A program made the translations under genes and the position numbers. The notes under the pieces are model-generated. The model saw only the letters and a program-made list of their open reading frames with translations, made no database searches and was not told where the DNA came from. From an uncultured Muribaculaceae bacterium (GTDB taxonomy: Bacteria > Bacteroidota > Bacteroidia > Bacteroidales > Muribaculaceae): a DNA stretch of 64,000 nucleotides. Shown one piece after another: positions 26,514 to 34,301 of this stretch (positions are counted from its first letter, which is position 1; the number at the start of each line of letters is the position of its first letter). The stretch lies in contig CAUBWJ010000001.1 of assembly GCA_958439725.1 (NCBI GenBank), positions 146,864-210,863 on the forward strand. The letters are read 5' to 3'.

Positions 26514-28316
26514 ATGCCCAACGTTCTTACTGAATTAGTGAACAAGCAGGCCGCGACCTACGGATCACGTGTGGCCGTAAGTCACAAACAAGACAATCAG
26601 TGGGTTCAGACCTCCTGGGAGGAATTCCGGGATAATGTGGACCTCGTTGCCGCCGCCCTCGAAGTTCTCGGAATCAAAGAACAGGAAGCGATTGCCATCT
26701 GCTCTCCGAACCGTATAGAAACGCTCTACACCGATTTCGGCGCATACGCCAACCGCGCCATTCCAATATCCATCTACTCCACCTCGTCGCTCGAGCAGAT
26801 ATGCTATATAGTCAACGATTCCGGCGCGAAGATTTTCTTTGCCGGCGACCGCAGGCTCTACGAACTGGCCCGCAAGGCCATGGAATTCTGCCCCACAATT
26901 CAGCAGATCGTGGCCGTTGGCGGATTCGAAACAGACAGTGACGATGCCGACACCATTACCTTCGGGCAGCTACTGGAAATGGGGCGCAAAGCCTCCGACC
27001 TTGACCGCGCCGAAGTAGCGCGCCGCACAGCCGCCGCCACTCCCGAAGACATAGCCACCATCATCTATACCTCCGGCACCACTGGCGAACCCAAAGGCGC
27101 CATGCTGCCCCAGTCGTGCTTTACGGCTGCCATTAAAATCCATATCGAAAGACTCTCGACAGTAAGCGACCGCGATGTTGCGATGTGTTTTCTGCCTCTG
27201 AGCCATATTTTTGAAAAGGCATGGAACTACTTCTGCCTCTACCGAGGAGTCGCCGTTGCCATAAACACCGACCCGCATGAAATCCAGGACAGCATAAAGC
27301 AGATCCGTCCCTCGTGCATGTGTTCCGTGCCCCGATTCTGGGAGAAGGTCTATACCGCCATTCAGGACAAATTCGCCACAATCCACGGCTTCCGCCGCTG
27401 GTTTGCCAACTGGGCGCTGAAAATAGGCAAGCGTCGCAATATAGACTACGTGCGTCTGGGCAACAAGGTACCCTGGTGGCTCGAAATACGCTACCGGTTT
27501 GCCGAGCAACAGCTTTTCAAGCCCCTGCAGAGAGTGATAGGCGTTGAGAACGGCAATATCTTCCCCACGGCCGGCGCACCGCTGTCGCCTAAAATCGCCG
27601 AGTTTTTCCATACCTGCGGCATAAATGTGATGATAGGCTACGGCCTTTCCGAAACCACAGCCACGGTCACCTGTTTCCCGCGCATAGGCTATGAGTTCGG
27701 AACCGTAGGAACGCCCATTCCCGACGTTCATGTGAAAATCGCTCCCGACGGCGAGATTCTGGTTAAAGGCCCCACGGTGATGAAAGGCTATCACCGCAAA
27801 CCTGAAGCCACGGCCGAGGCCTTCACGCCCGACGGATGGTTCCGCACAGGCGATGCCGGCTATCTCGACAAATCGGGCGCCCTCGTGCTCACCGAGCGTC
27901 TGAAAGACCTTTTCAAGACCTCAAACGGCAAATATATCGCCCCGCAGGCTCTTGAGAGCCGTCTGGGCGAGGACAGATACATAGAGCAGGTGGCCACCAT
28001 AGGCGACCGCCGCAAGTTCGTGTCGGCCCTTATCGTGCCCGACTACGCAGCCCTGCGCAAGTATGCCACTGAAAACGGCATCTCTTTCAAGACAGATGCC
28101 GATCTCGCCGCCGACCCGCGCATAAACGCGTTAATCGAAAAACGTATCGACACCCTGCTTGCCGACCTCGCTCCATTCGAGCGCATAAAGAGATTCCGTC
28201 TGCTCAGCCGTCCTTTCACCATGGAGAACGGCGAACTCACCAACACTCTGAAGATACGTCGTCCCGTGATTGCAAAACGCTATGCCGATCTGATTGACGG
28301 GATGTATGCCGACTGA
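26514..28316 (+). CDS. Long-chain fatty acid--CoA ligase (AMP-binding)
   Basis: 600 aa from the ATG at 26514. Earlier in-frame starts lie within the upstream GT2 gene and encode only Pro/Lys-rich sequence. It activates fatty acids to acyl-CoA through an acyl-adenylate. The P-loop-like IIYTSGTTGEPKGAMLP is near residue 180. The adenylate motif GYGLSETTA, the GWFRTGDAGYLD hinge segment and the C-terminal LKDLFKTSNGKYIAPQALE motif are all present. Homologues are annotated FadD or Faa1-like long-chain synthetases. Chain-length preference cannot be inferred. Confidence 0.92.
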   Translation: MPNVLTELVNKQAATYGSRVAVSHKQDNQWVQTSWEEFRDNVDLVAAALEVLGIKEQEAIAICSPNRIETLYTDFGAYANRAIPISIYSTSSLEQICYIVNDSGAKIFFAGDRRLYELARKAMEFCPTIQQIVAVGGFETDSDDADTITFGQLLEMGRKASDLDRAEVARRTAAATPEDIATIIYTSGTTGEPKGAMLPQSCFTAAIKIHIERLSTVSDRDVAMCFLPLSHIFEKAWNYFCLYRGVAVAINTDPHEIQDSIKQIRPSCMCSVPRFWEKVYTAIQDKFATIHGFRRWFANWALKIGKRRNIDYVRLGNKVPWWLEIRYRFAEQQLFKPLQRVIGVENGNIFPTAGAPLSPKIAEFFHTCGINVMIGYGLSETTATVTCFPRIGYEFGTVGTPIPDVHVKIAPDGEILVKGPTVMKGYHRKPEATAEAFTPDGWFRTGDAGYLDKSGALVLTERLKDLFKTSNGKYIAPQALESRLGEDRYIEQVATIGDRRKFVSALIVPDYAALRKYATENGISFKTDADLAADPRINALIEKRIDTLLADLAPFERIKRFRLLSRPFTMENGELTNTLKIRRPVIAKRYADLIDGMYAD

Positions 28317-28345
28317 CGTAGACAGCAATGTTCAATTAAAATTCG

Positions 28346-28353
28346 TATCTTTG
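28346..28353 (+). promoter_or_regulatory. -7 promoter element for prfB
   Basis: TATCTTTG, 46 bases before the prfB ATG. No clear TTTG element upstream. Confidence 0.5.
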
Positions 28354-28399
28354 TACCCGCAAATCCGATTATTAACCAGTTTCCCCCGTATATTAGACT

Positions 28400-29522
28400 A
28401 TGATTACCCAGGAACAATTAAAAGAGACTTTTGAGCGCAAGCTGGCGCTGAGGAGGTATCTTTGACGTCGACAACAAGAAAATACAAGTAGAAGAAGAAG
28501 AACTCCGCACCCACGTGCCCGACTTCTGGGAACACCCCAAGGAGGCCCAGGTGCAGATGAAGAAAATAAAGGACCTCAAGGCCTGGATTGAAGGCTACGA
28601 GGAAGTGGAACGCGCCGTCGACGACCTCGAAGTGGCATTCGACTTCGTTAAAGAAGGCGACATGGACGAGGCAGAACTCGATGCCATGTATGCCGACGCC
28701 ATCGACAAGATTGAGCGTCTGGAACTGCGCAATATGCTGCGCCGCGAAGAAGACGCGCTCGGTGTAGTGCTCAAAATCAATTCCGGAGCCGGCGGCACCG
28801 AAAGCCAGGACTGGGCGTCGATGCTCATGCGCATGTACCTGCGCTGGTGTGAGAAACATGGCTACAAGACCTCCATCGCCAACCTTCTCGAAGGTGACGA
28901 GGCCGGAATAAAGTCGTGTACCATCAACGTGGAGGGCGATTTTGCCTACGGCTATCTCAAGAGCGAGAACGGCGTTCACCGCCTTGTGCGCGTATCGCCC
29001 TACAACGCTCAGGGAAAACGAATGACGTCTTTCGCGTCGGTATTCGTCACGCCGCTCGTCGACGACACCATTGAAGTGAAAGTCGACCCCGCGCTTCTGT
29101 CGTGGGACACCTTCCGAAGCGGAGGCGCCGGCGGCCAGAACGTGAACAAGGTGGAATCTGGCGTGCGTCTGCGCTACCAGTTCACCGACCCCTACACCGG
29201 CGAGAAGGAAGAAATCCTCATCGAGAACACCGAGACCCGCGACCAGCCCAAGAACAAAGAGAACGCCATGCGTCAGCTGCGCTCCATCCTGTATGATAAA
29301 GAGCTCAAGCACCGTATGGCCGAGCAGGCCAAAATCGAGGCCGGCAAAATGAAAATCGAATGGGGCTCACAGATCCGTTCGTATGTGTTCGACGACCGTC
29401 GCGTCAAAGACCACCGCACAGGATTCCAGACCTCCGATGTAAACGCCGTGATGGACGGCGAACTCGACGGCTTCATCAAAGCCTTCCTCATGGAATTCGC
29501 CAAAGACGAAGAAGAAGCCTGA
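28400..29522 (+). CDS. prfB: Peptide chain release factor 2, programmed +1 frameshift
   Basis: 373 aa read as 28400-28462 joined to 28464-29522. The first 21 codons end in CTT followed by an in-frame TGA at 28463; a +1 slip on CTT-T continues in the long downstream frame. A Shine-Dalgarno-like AGGAGG (28451-28456) sits 3 bases before the CTT, exactly the E. coli prfB arrangement. RF2 releases peptides at UGA and UAA, so low RF2 favours the frameshift (autoregulation). The peptidyl-tRNA hydrolysis motif GGQ is in SGGAGGQNVNKVE. The stop-recognition tripeptide reads SPY instead of the E. coli SPF, as I recall from other Bacteroidetes. A strong terminator follows. Confidence 0.96.
28451..28466 (+). 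promoter_or_regulatory. prfB +1 frameshift signal
   Basis: AGGAGG, TAT, CTT, TGA, C: an internal Shine-Dalgarno, the slippery CTTT and the poorly terminating TGAC context that RF2 itself reads. Confidence 0.95.
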
Positions 29523-29546
29523 TTCTCTTAACGACCCATCCCACAG

Positions 29547-29577
29547 CCGGGACGCCCCCACGCGCCCCGGTTTTTTT
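29547..29577 (+). terminator. Intrinsic terminator after prfB
   Basis: CCGGG (29547-29551) pairs with CCCGG (29566-29570), extended inward by CGC/GCG after one mismatch and followed by seven T (29571-29577). Confidence 0.88.
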
Positions 29578-29656
29578 GTGCTCACGCCACGCACCACCGC
29601 GAAGGACGGCATCCTCACCACGGGGCCAATCACCCAATACCCCCAAGCTTACGCCG

Positions 29657-29760
29657 ATAAGCGAGGCTCGCATTCATCCGAAGCTCGCCTCGCTGCATGC
29701 AGCCATCCCTGGTTCCGGCAGCTCACGCAGCCGGTTATACAAAAATCGCGCATCCTGCGC
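29657..29760 (-). repeat. Dispersed palindromic repeat, copy D (diverged)
   Basis: Reverse-orientation copy with the GCTCGCCTCGC tail and the core GGCAGCTCACGCAGCCGG TT; the GGGGC palindromic head has decayed to ATCGCGCATCCTGCGC. Confidence 0.65.
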
Positions 29761-29842
29761 TCCCAGCCCCACTACATGCGACAATGAGGATTTCCGCAGT
29801 CCTCTCCCTGAGACGGTAAAAGTTCCTACACCCCAAGTCAGT

Positions 29843-29950
29843 GAGCCCCAGAGGGGCGATATGTGTACAACTGGCTGCGTAAGCTGCCAGAAAGGGAATG
29901 CCCTCCTCCCCTCAGAAGCGAGGCGAACCGCGGAGCACGCGAGCCTCGCC
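29843..29950 (+). repeat. Dispersed palindromic repeat, copy E
   Basis: Core GAGCCCCAGAGGGGCGATAT, then TGTACAACTGGCTGCGTAAG and CTGCCAG, then a tail with GAAGCGAGGCG and CGGAGCACGCGAGCCTCGCC. The head, core and tail are shared with copy F about 190 bases on. Confidence 0.85.
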
Positions 29951-30037
29951 AACAGCGCAAGCTTAGGCCCCCGTCCGCACAATCTCCGAAGAAAAAGTGC
30001 TGCGCCATTCTGCGTTTCCCCCAGCCACAAAGCAATT

Positions 30038-30140
30038 AGCCCCGGAGGGGCGAAGTATGTACAACTGGCTGCGTTAGCTGCCAGAAAAAGGAATGCCCCC
30101 CTCGGAAGCGAGGCGAGCCGCGGAGCACGCGAGCCTCGCC
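30038..30140 (+). repeat. Dispersed palindromic repeat, copy F
   Basis: Near-identical direct repeat of copy E (AGCCCCGGAGGGGCGAAGTA head, CTGGCTGCGTTAGCTGCCAG core, CGGAGCACGCGAGCCTCGCC tail). The gene-free 29523-30474 interval holds only copies D-F, the prfB terminator and the hairpin at 30422; no gene was supported. Confidence 0.85.
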
Positions 30141-30421
30141 CACCGCGCCAGCTTGGGCGTTCCCGGCAGCTGCGGGACGTAGCGCCAGGAAGATTAAATA
30201 AATATTCGGTGATACATCGAATTATTATGCATCAATAGAGCGAGAGTAAATTTTTTCGATTGAAAATATTTGTATTTTGGACGGAATGTGTAAATTAGCG
30301 CGTTAAAGTTTTAGAGAACGTTCATTTGAACCGGTTAAACTGACTGTACACTTATTTCAATTTGCATATTTTTGATCCGGGATAATACAAACGGATTCAA
30401 TAAATAGGTTTGGTTTGGTAG

Positions 30422-30454
30422 AGAAGGCTCGCTGATCAGCGGGCCTTCTTGTTT
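30422..30454. terminator. Near-palindromic hairpin beyond the steroid-reductase operon
   Basis: AGAAGGC-T-CGCTGA (30422-30435) pairs with TCAGCG-G-GCCTTCT (30436-30449) with one mismatch. It is 25 bases past the last operon stop (minus strand), yet the only T-rich flank (TTGTTTATT) is on the plus side. A possible -7 element TATTTTTG at 30367-30374 would make a short plus-strand RNA of about 75 bases. Direction unresolved. Confidence 0.5.
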
Positions 30455-30474
30455 ATTCAACATACGGGGGAGCT

Positions 30475-31305
30475 TTAAGGCAAAAGCTGTTTTATCACCG
30501 CGGAATGCAGAGGATCGACAAGATATGACGCCGGAATGGGCGTACACTTTCCATTGTGGGTAAAAATCATGCCTGATTTCGGCGACGTCAGGGCGCTGAT
30601 CGCAGCCACGGCACCCGACGCGGCAGTAGTGATGAGGGGACGGAAAAATATATCGGCCAACCGGTCAATCATAGGAATTCCCATGCTTATCATCCCTGAA
30701 TCAACCACACCGGGATCAGCGCAATTCACTCTTATCCCACTTTCGGCCACGCGCCTTGACAAATCCAATGCATAGTGGGTAAGCACCAGTTTCGAGCGCC
30801 CATAGGTCTTGAACCGCCGCATGAATCCATGATAGGACGCGGCATGCTCAATCCAGTCAGGACGCAGCCGCACCATCTTGCGGGTAACTGATACGGTCAT
30901 CACCACACACGAACCGTCATTCATCAGCGGCAGCAGCAATTCGGTGAGAAGCACGGGGGCCACGGCGTTGGTCTGCGTGGCGGTCTCTATTCCGTCTTCT
31001 GTAATCGTTATGTCCCCAGGCATTATTCCTGCATTATTTATCAGAGCGTCGACCGTATTTCCGGCAAGCGACACGGCAAATTCCCTCACAGACGCCAGAG
31101 AAGCGAGGTCGAGGCGTCCGGTGAGTATCTCCGTCGATGAATCGGGAAACTCACTTCTGAGCTCGTCGGCAAGCCGTGATGCCTTAGTGGTATTCCTGCA
31201 TGCAAGCATAAGGCATTCCACTCCCTGCGACACCAGCTTCCGGCATATCTCACGGCCTATACCACCGGTTGCACCCGTTACAATGGTTATGTGCTTCCCT
31301 GTCAT
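30475..31305 (-). CDS. Short-chain dehydrogenase/reductase, RDH/WWOX-like
   Basis: 276 aa from the ATG at 31305, which overlaps the upstream stop in an ATGA. The family begins at KHITIVTGATGGIG, so a longer in-frame start at 31359 is rejected. It is an NAD(P)-dependent Rossmann oxidoreductase: cofactor motif TGATGGIG, NNAGIMPG, and the active-site Tyr-Lys in TYGRSKLVL (YxxxK). The pattern resembles retinol dehydrogenase/WW-domain oxidoreductase-type SDRs, which act on lipophilic alcohols. As the last gene of the steroid-reductase-like operon it is a candidate 3- or 17-hydroxysteroid dehydrogenase (inference). Confidence 0.88.
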   Translation of the reverse strand: MTGKHITIVTGATGGIGREICRKLVSQGVECLMLACRNTTKASRLADELRSEFPDSSTEILTGRLDLASLASVREFAVSLAGNTVDALINNAGIMPGDITITEDGIETATQTNAVAPVLLTELLLPLMNDGSCVVMTVSVTRKMVRLRPDWIEHAASYHGFMRRFKTYGRSKLVLTHYALDLSRRVAESGIRVNCADPGVVDSGMISMGIPMIDRLADIFFRPLITTAASGAVAAISALTSPKSGMIFTHNGKCTPIPASYLVDPLHSAVIKQLLP

Positions 31306-32117
31306 TTCGGTCGGTTCATTTTGTCGAGCAACCGGTGTTTTATACCGCTTCTGGCCCATTCGGGGAGAGAAGCCACAAAAACTATCGACACACGGTTAAG
31401 GAGTCCGTTGATATACTGCGCTTTGCCGCGGAATGTGCGTTTGAGGGCGCGCCTTACGAACGCCTGAGGCGTCATGAGTACGCCAAGCCTCACGCCAAGC
31501 CGCTGAAGCTGCGGCGGAAGGCCGAATAGATCGGTGGCGATTCCGCCGGGACAGGCCACCGTAACGGACACCCCACAGTCCTTCATCTCTATGCGGTAAG
31601 CGCGGGAAAACGCGCGGATATAGGCTTTGGTGGCCGAATACATGGCTATGCCCGGCATAGGCATCCAGCATGACATCGACGACATATTGAGTATCCTGCC
31701 TCCGCCGTTCCCGGCCATAAGCGCTCCGATGGAGCGGGAGAGACGGGTCACGGCACTTATGTGGAGGTCGATGTACACGTCGATTCTTTGGGGAGAGAGC
31801 TCCCCGACGGCCCGGAAGTCGAAAATACCGGCATTATTCACCAGCAGATACGGCACGATGCCGTTGCTGTGGAGAAACGCAAGGATTTTATCTTCGGCGT
31901 CAGCGGCCGTAAGGTCAACTTCAAGAGGAAGCGCCATTATGCCGGAGACTGCCGCTATCGTCCGGGCCTCTTCCTCAAGCTGACGGGGCTGATTGGAAAT
32001 CATCACCAGATTCGAGCCCATGGCCGCGAGCTGCCGGGAAAATTCCAGACCTATGCCGCTCGAGGCCCCGGTGACCACCGACCACGCACCCGGATTGTTT
32101 TTGAAATACGAACTCAT
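31302..32117 (-). CDS. Short-chain dehydrogenase/reductase, HSD17B12-like
   Basis: 271 aa. WSVVTGASSGIGLEFSRQLA carries the TGxxxGIG cofactor motif. LLVNNAGIF and ILNMSSMSC precede the catalytic Tyr-Lys in MYSATKAYIRAF. The N-terminal form and the CPGGIATDLF segment recall the eukaryotic 17-beta-hydroxysteroid dehydrogenase 12/3-ketoacyl reductase group, although bacterial SDRs of this type have varied substrates. Its ATG overlaps the flavoprotein stop by 4 bases and its own stop overlaps the next SDR start, so three proteins are translationally coupled. Likely hydroxysteroid dehydrogenase (inference). Confidence 0.88.
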   Translation of the reverse strand: MSSYFKNNPGAWSVVTGASSGIGLEFSRQLAAMGSNLVMISNQPRQLEEEARTIAAVSGIMALPLEVDLTAADAEDKILAFLHSNGIVPYLLVNNAGIFDFRAVGELSPQRIDVYIDLHISAVTRLSRSIGALMAGNGGGRILNMSSMSCWMPMPGIAMYSATKAYIRAFSRAYRIEMKDCGVSVTVACPGGIATDLFGLPPQLQRLGVRLGVLMTPQAFVRRALKRTFRGKAQYINGLLNRVSIVFVASLPEWARSGIKHRLLDKMNRPK

Positions 32118-33352
32118 TTCCGTGCAGCCGCCCTCTTCTTTATTGCCTCGATTTCACGCTTGAGACACGGAGGCACGTCATCCACATTCTGATAGCAGGC
32201 CATCTCGCGGGAATACATGCGGGCGATGCAATAGTTCACGTGGTCGCATCCGCAGCTTTCCTCGCCCTGGCGCATGCGGTTCACGAAATCGGGCTGACGA
32301 AGCAACGCGCGCCCCATCTGCACGAACTCAAACCCTTCGCTCAGGGCGGTATCGATGCTGCTTCGCGTGGAGCATCCCCCGACATAAATCAGAGGAAGCT
32401 TGAGCTCACGGCGGAATTTGCGAGCGTCGTCCAAGAAATACAGCTCTTCATACGGAATCTTCGGAATCATAAAGCGGCCCACAGCCTTCACGCCATATTT
32501 GAGCCACCACAGTTTCATATAGTGGGTCATGGATTTGATGGGCATCTCTCCGCGCATCACATACATGGGAGCCTTGCTCACGAATCCGCCCGAAAGCACA
32601 AGGGCATGCGCGCCGAGTCGCTCGAGCTCCCGGGCTATCTCTATACCCTCGTCAATCTCCACGCCGCCACGGAATCCATCGCGCATATTGGTCTTCACCA
32701 CCACGCCTATGTCGCTTCCGGCGGCCTGCATCACCTCCTCCATACACAGCCGCATGAACCGCATGCGGTTGTCGAGACTGCCACCCCAGCGGTCGCGCCT
32801 ATGGTTGGTATAGGGCGACAGGAACTGGCTTATGAGGTAGCCGTGGCCGGCATGTATCTCCACGCAGTCCATCCCGGCGTCGCGTGCCAGACGCACGGCA
32901 TCGCCAAACGAGCGCGCCATAGCCGTGATTTCATCATCGCGCATGCCGCGCACTATCGTAGGCGAATATATGTTGATTCCGCTCGAGGCCGAGATGGGAA
33001 TCTGTCCGGCCGTGCGCGGATGCGACATATTGCCGCAGTGACCCAGCTGAATCGAGGCCTTGGCTCCGGCCTTGTGTATATCATCGGTAATCTCGCGCAG
33101 AGCGGGTATTATTTCAGGCCGCATCCACATCTGGGTGTCGAACGACAGTCCGTTTCGCGTCACCGAGGCATAAGCCAGTGTCGTCATTCCCACACCACCC
33201 TCGGCCACAGAGCGGTGGTAGGCACGCAGCATTTCCGACGGACGGTTGTCGGTACACATTCCTTCAAAAGCAGCCGAACGGATGGTGCGGTTGCGGAGCG
33301 TCACGGGTCCGATGGACGCCGGTGTGAATAATATGGATGATTTATCTGTCAT
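32114..33352 (-). CDS. Old Yellow Enzyme-type NADH:flavin oxidoreductase
   Basis: 412 aa from the ATG at 33352 (a TTG at 33373 is possible but less likely). An FMN-binding TIM barrel fills about 1-365: LRNRTIRSAAFEG, IQLGHCGN, the substrate-site HAGHGYLISQFLSP near 166, RDRWGGSLDNR, and the phosphate-binding YVGGCS and MGRALL. A Cys-rich end follows (ESCGCDHVNYC, then MAC and PPC), resembling the FeS region of 2,4-dienoyl-CoA reductase and BaiCD-type enzymes but without a C-terminal FAD/NAD domain. Family members reduce activated C=C bonds. Beside a 5-alpha-reductase homologue, a role on delta4 or delta1 3-oxosteroids is likely (inference). Confidence 0.9.
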   Translation of the reverse strand: MTDKSSILFTPASIGPVTLRNRTIRSAAFEGMCTDNRPSEMLRAYHRSVAEGGVGMTTLAYASVTRNGLSFDTQMWMRPEIIPALREITDDIHKAGAKASIQLGHCGNMSHPRTAGQIPISASSGINIYSPTIVRGMRDDEITAMARSFGDAVRLARDAGMDCVEIHAGHGYLISQFLSPYTNHRRDRWGGSLDNRMRFMRLCMEEVMQAAGSDIGVVVKTNMRDGFRGGVEIDEGIEIARELERLGAHALVLSGGFVSKAPMYVMRGEMPIKSMTHYMKLWWLKYGVKAVGRFMIPKIPYEELYFLDDARKFRRELKLPLIYVGGCSTRSSIDTALSEGFEFVQMGRALLRQPDFVNRMRQGEESCGCDHVNYCIARMYSREMACYQNVDDVPPCLKREIEAIKKRAAARK

Positions 33353-33375
33353 AATAAGGTTATGGAAAGACAAGG

Positions 33376-34149
33376 TTAATACACAAAGGGAATCACGCGC
33401 TTCAGCCCGAGCGATGTGAATTTATCGCCGAACTCACGGGCATAGCGGCGGTGCGTTTTGGCGGCACGCGGAGCGAGGTTGGCGAAAGTCCAGAGAGCGA
33501 ACACGGCTCCGGCCCACGACCAGGTGAGAATGGCAAAACCGGTCCATTCAAGTATCTCGCCGAAGTAATTGGCGCTTGACACATAGCGGAACATTCCTCC
33601 TCGGGGAATATAATGGGCGGTATCGCCGGGACGGCGCAGCGAACGGATTATCCTGTCACTGTCGATGTTTATATACATTCCGGCAAAGAACACCAGCGTT
33701 CCAATGATGAACTGCGGCGACCAGAGCCACGACACGGGATAACGGTCGGGAGCCGACACATAGAAAATCCAGCCGCCCTGCATCACGGCGTTTATCAGGT
33801 TAAATACTATCCCCATCACCACTATTGCAAGCGGCATGCGGCTCTTTCCCTTTATGAGAAGGGGGAACACGAACGAACGCTGAAAGTAGTGGAGCTCGAA
33901 AAGAAGCGCCATCACCACCGGAGCCACCTCGGCTCTGCGCGGGGAGCACAGCCACAAGGCGAGCATGGCGAAAAACACGGGGGCTTCCATCACCACCCAT
34001 CCCACACGGTTGTCGACCGCAGGGCCCCATTTCGGATTGTAAAGTATGCCGTAGCCGGCCTCCACGCGCTGCAGGGCTATAAACACCACCACGGCAAGCA
34101 CAGACATGGATACAAGCAGGATATCGAATGAATGAGGAGTAAGAAACAT
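33376..34149 (-). CDS. Steroid 5-alpha-reductase family membrane protein
   Basis: 257 aa, the length of mammalian SRD5A1/2; the ATG at 34149 is chosen over an upstream extension lying across the promoter. About six to seven hydrophobic helices are seen. Signatures of 3-oxo-5-alpha-steroid 4-dehydrogenase are very clear: Glu56 in WVVMEAPVF and Tyr88 in ELHYFQRS align with the catalytic Glu57/Tyr91 of human SRD5A2; GMYINIDSDRIIR and LRRPGDT are NADPH-loop signatures; IPRGGMFRYVSSANYFGEIL and EW follow. The C-terminus VIPFVY also matches. Expected reaction: NADPH-dependent 5-alpha reduction of a 3-oxo-delta4 steroid in the inner membrane. First gene of the four-gene operon. Confidence 0.93.
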   Translation of the reverse strand: MFLTPHSFDILLVSMSVLAVVVFIALQRVEAGYGILYNPKWGPAVDNRVGWVVMEAPVFFAMLALWLCSPRRAEVAPVVMALLFELHYFQRSFVFPLLIKGKSRMPLAIVVMGIVFNLINAVMQGGWIFYVSAPDRYPVSWLWSPQFIIGTLVFFAGMYINIDSDRIIRSLRRPGDTAHYIPRGGMFRYVSSANYFGEILEWTGFAILTWSWAGAVFALWTFANLAPRAAKTHRRYAREFGDKFTSLGLKRVIPFVY

Positions 34150-34175
34150 AGCTGAAACTTTTTCGGAGTAAGGTC

Positions 34176-34198
34176 CACAGGTTCTAATCATACCTGTG
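34176..34198. promoter_or_regulatory. Inverted repeat at the start of the steroid-reductase operon
   Basis: CACAGGT (34176-34182), 9 bases, ACCTGTG (34192-34198). It overlaps the predicted transcription start of the minus-strand operon, the position of a repressor operator. A 5' leader hairpin is the alternative. Confidence 0.5.
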
Positions 34199-34203
34199 CA
34201 TTG

Positions 34204-34211
34204 CAAAGATA
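34204..34211 (-). promoter_or_regulatory. -7 promoter element of the steroid-reductase operon
   Basis: Minus-strand TATCTTTG; an AATTG lies about 20 bases further upstream as a partial -33 element. Confidence 0.6.
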
Positions 34212-34241
34212 GCCCCTTTCAGCGACTTCTGCAATTATTAG

Positions 34242-34249
34242 TAAATTTG
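34242..34249 (+). promoter_or_regulatory. -7 promoter element of the UDG-like gene
   Basis: TAAATTTG, 53 bases before the ATG at 34302, divergent from the steroid operon promoter 30 bases away. Confidence 0.55.
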
Positions 34250-34301
34250 CATAATCATAACCTATCCGCAATCTTTTCCGTTGCGGAAACGTTGATAAGA
34301 T

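Noticed and set aside
28400..28465. A separate 21-codon peptide gene
   Set aside because: The AGGAGG-CTT-TGA-C context shows it is the first part of prfB.
29360..30238. Open frame running from inside prfB into the repeats
   Set aside because: Wrong frame for prfB, then low-complexity translation of repeat copies D-F.
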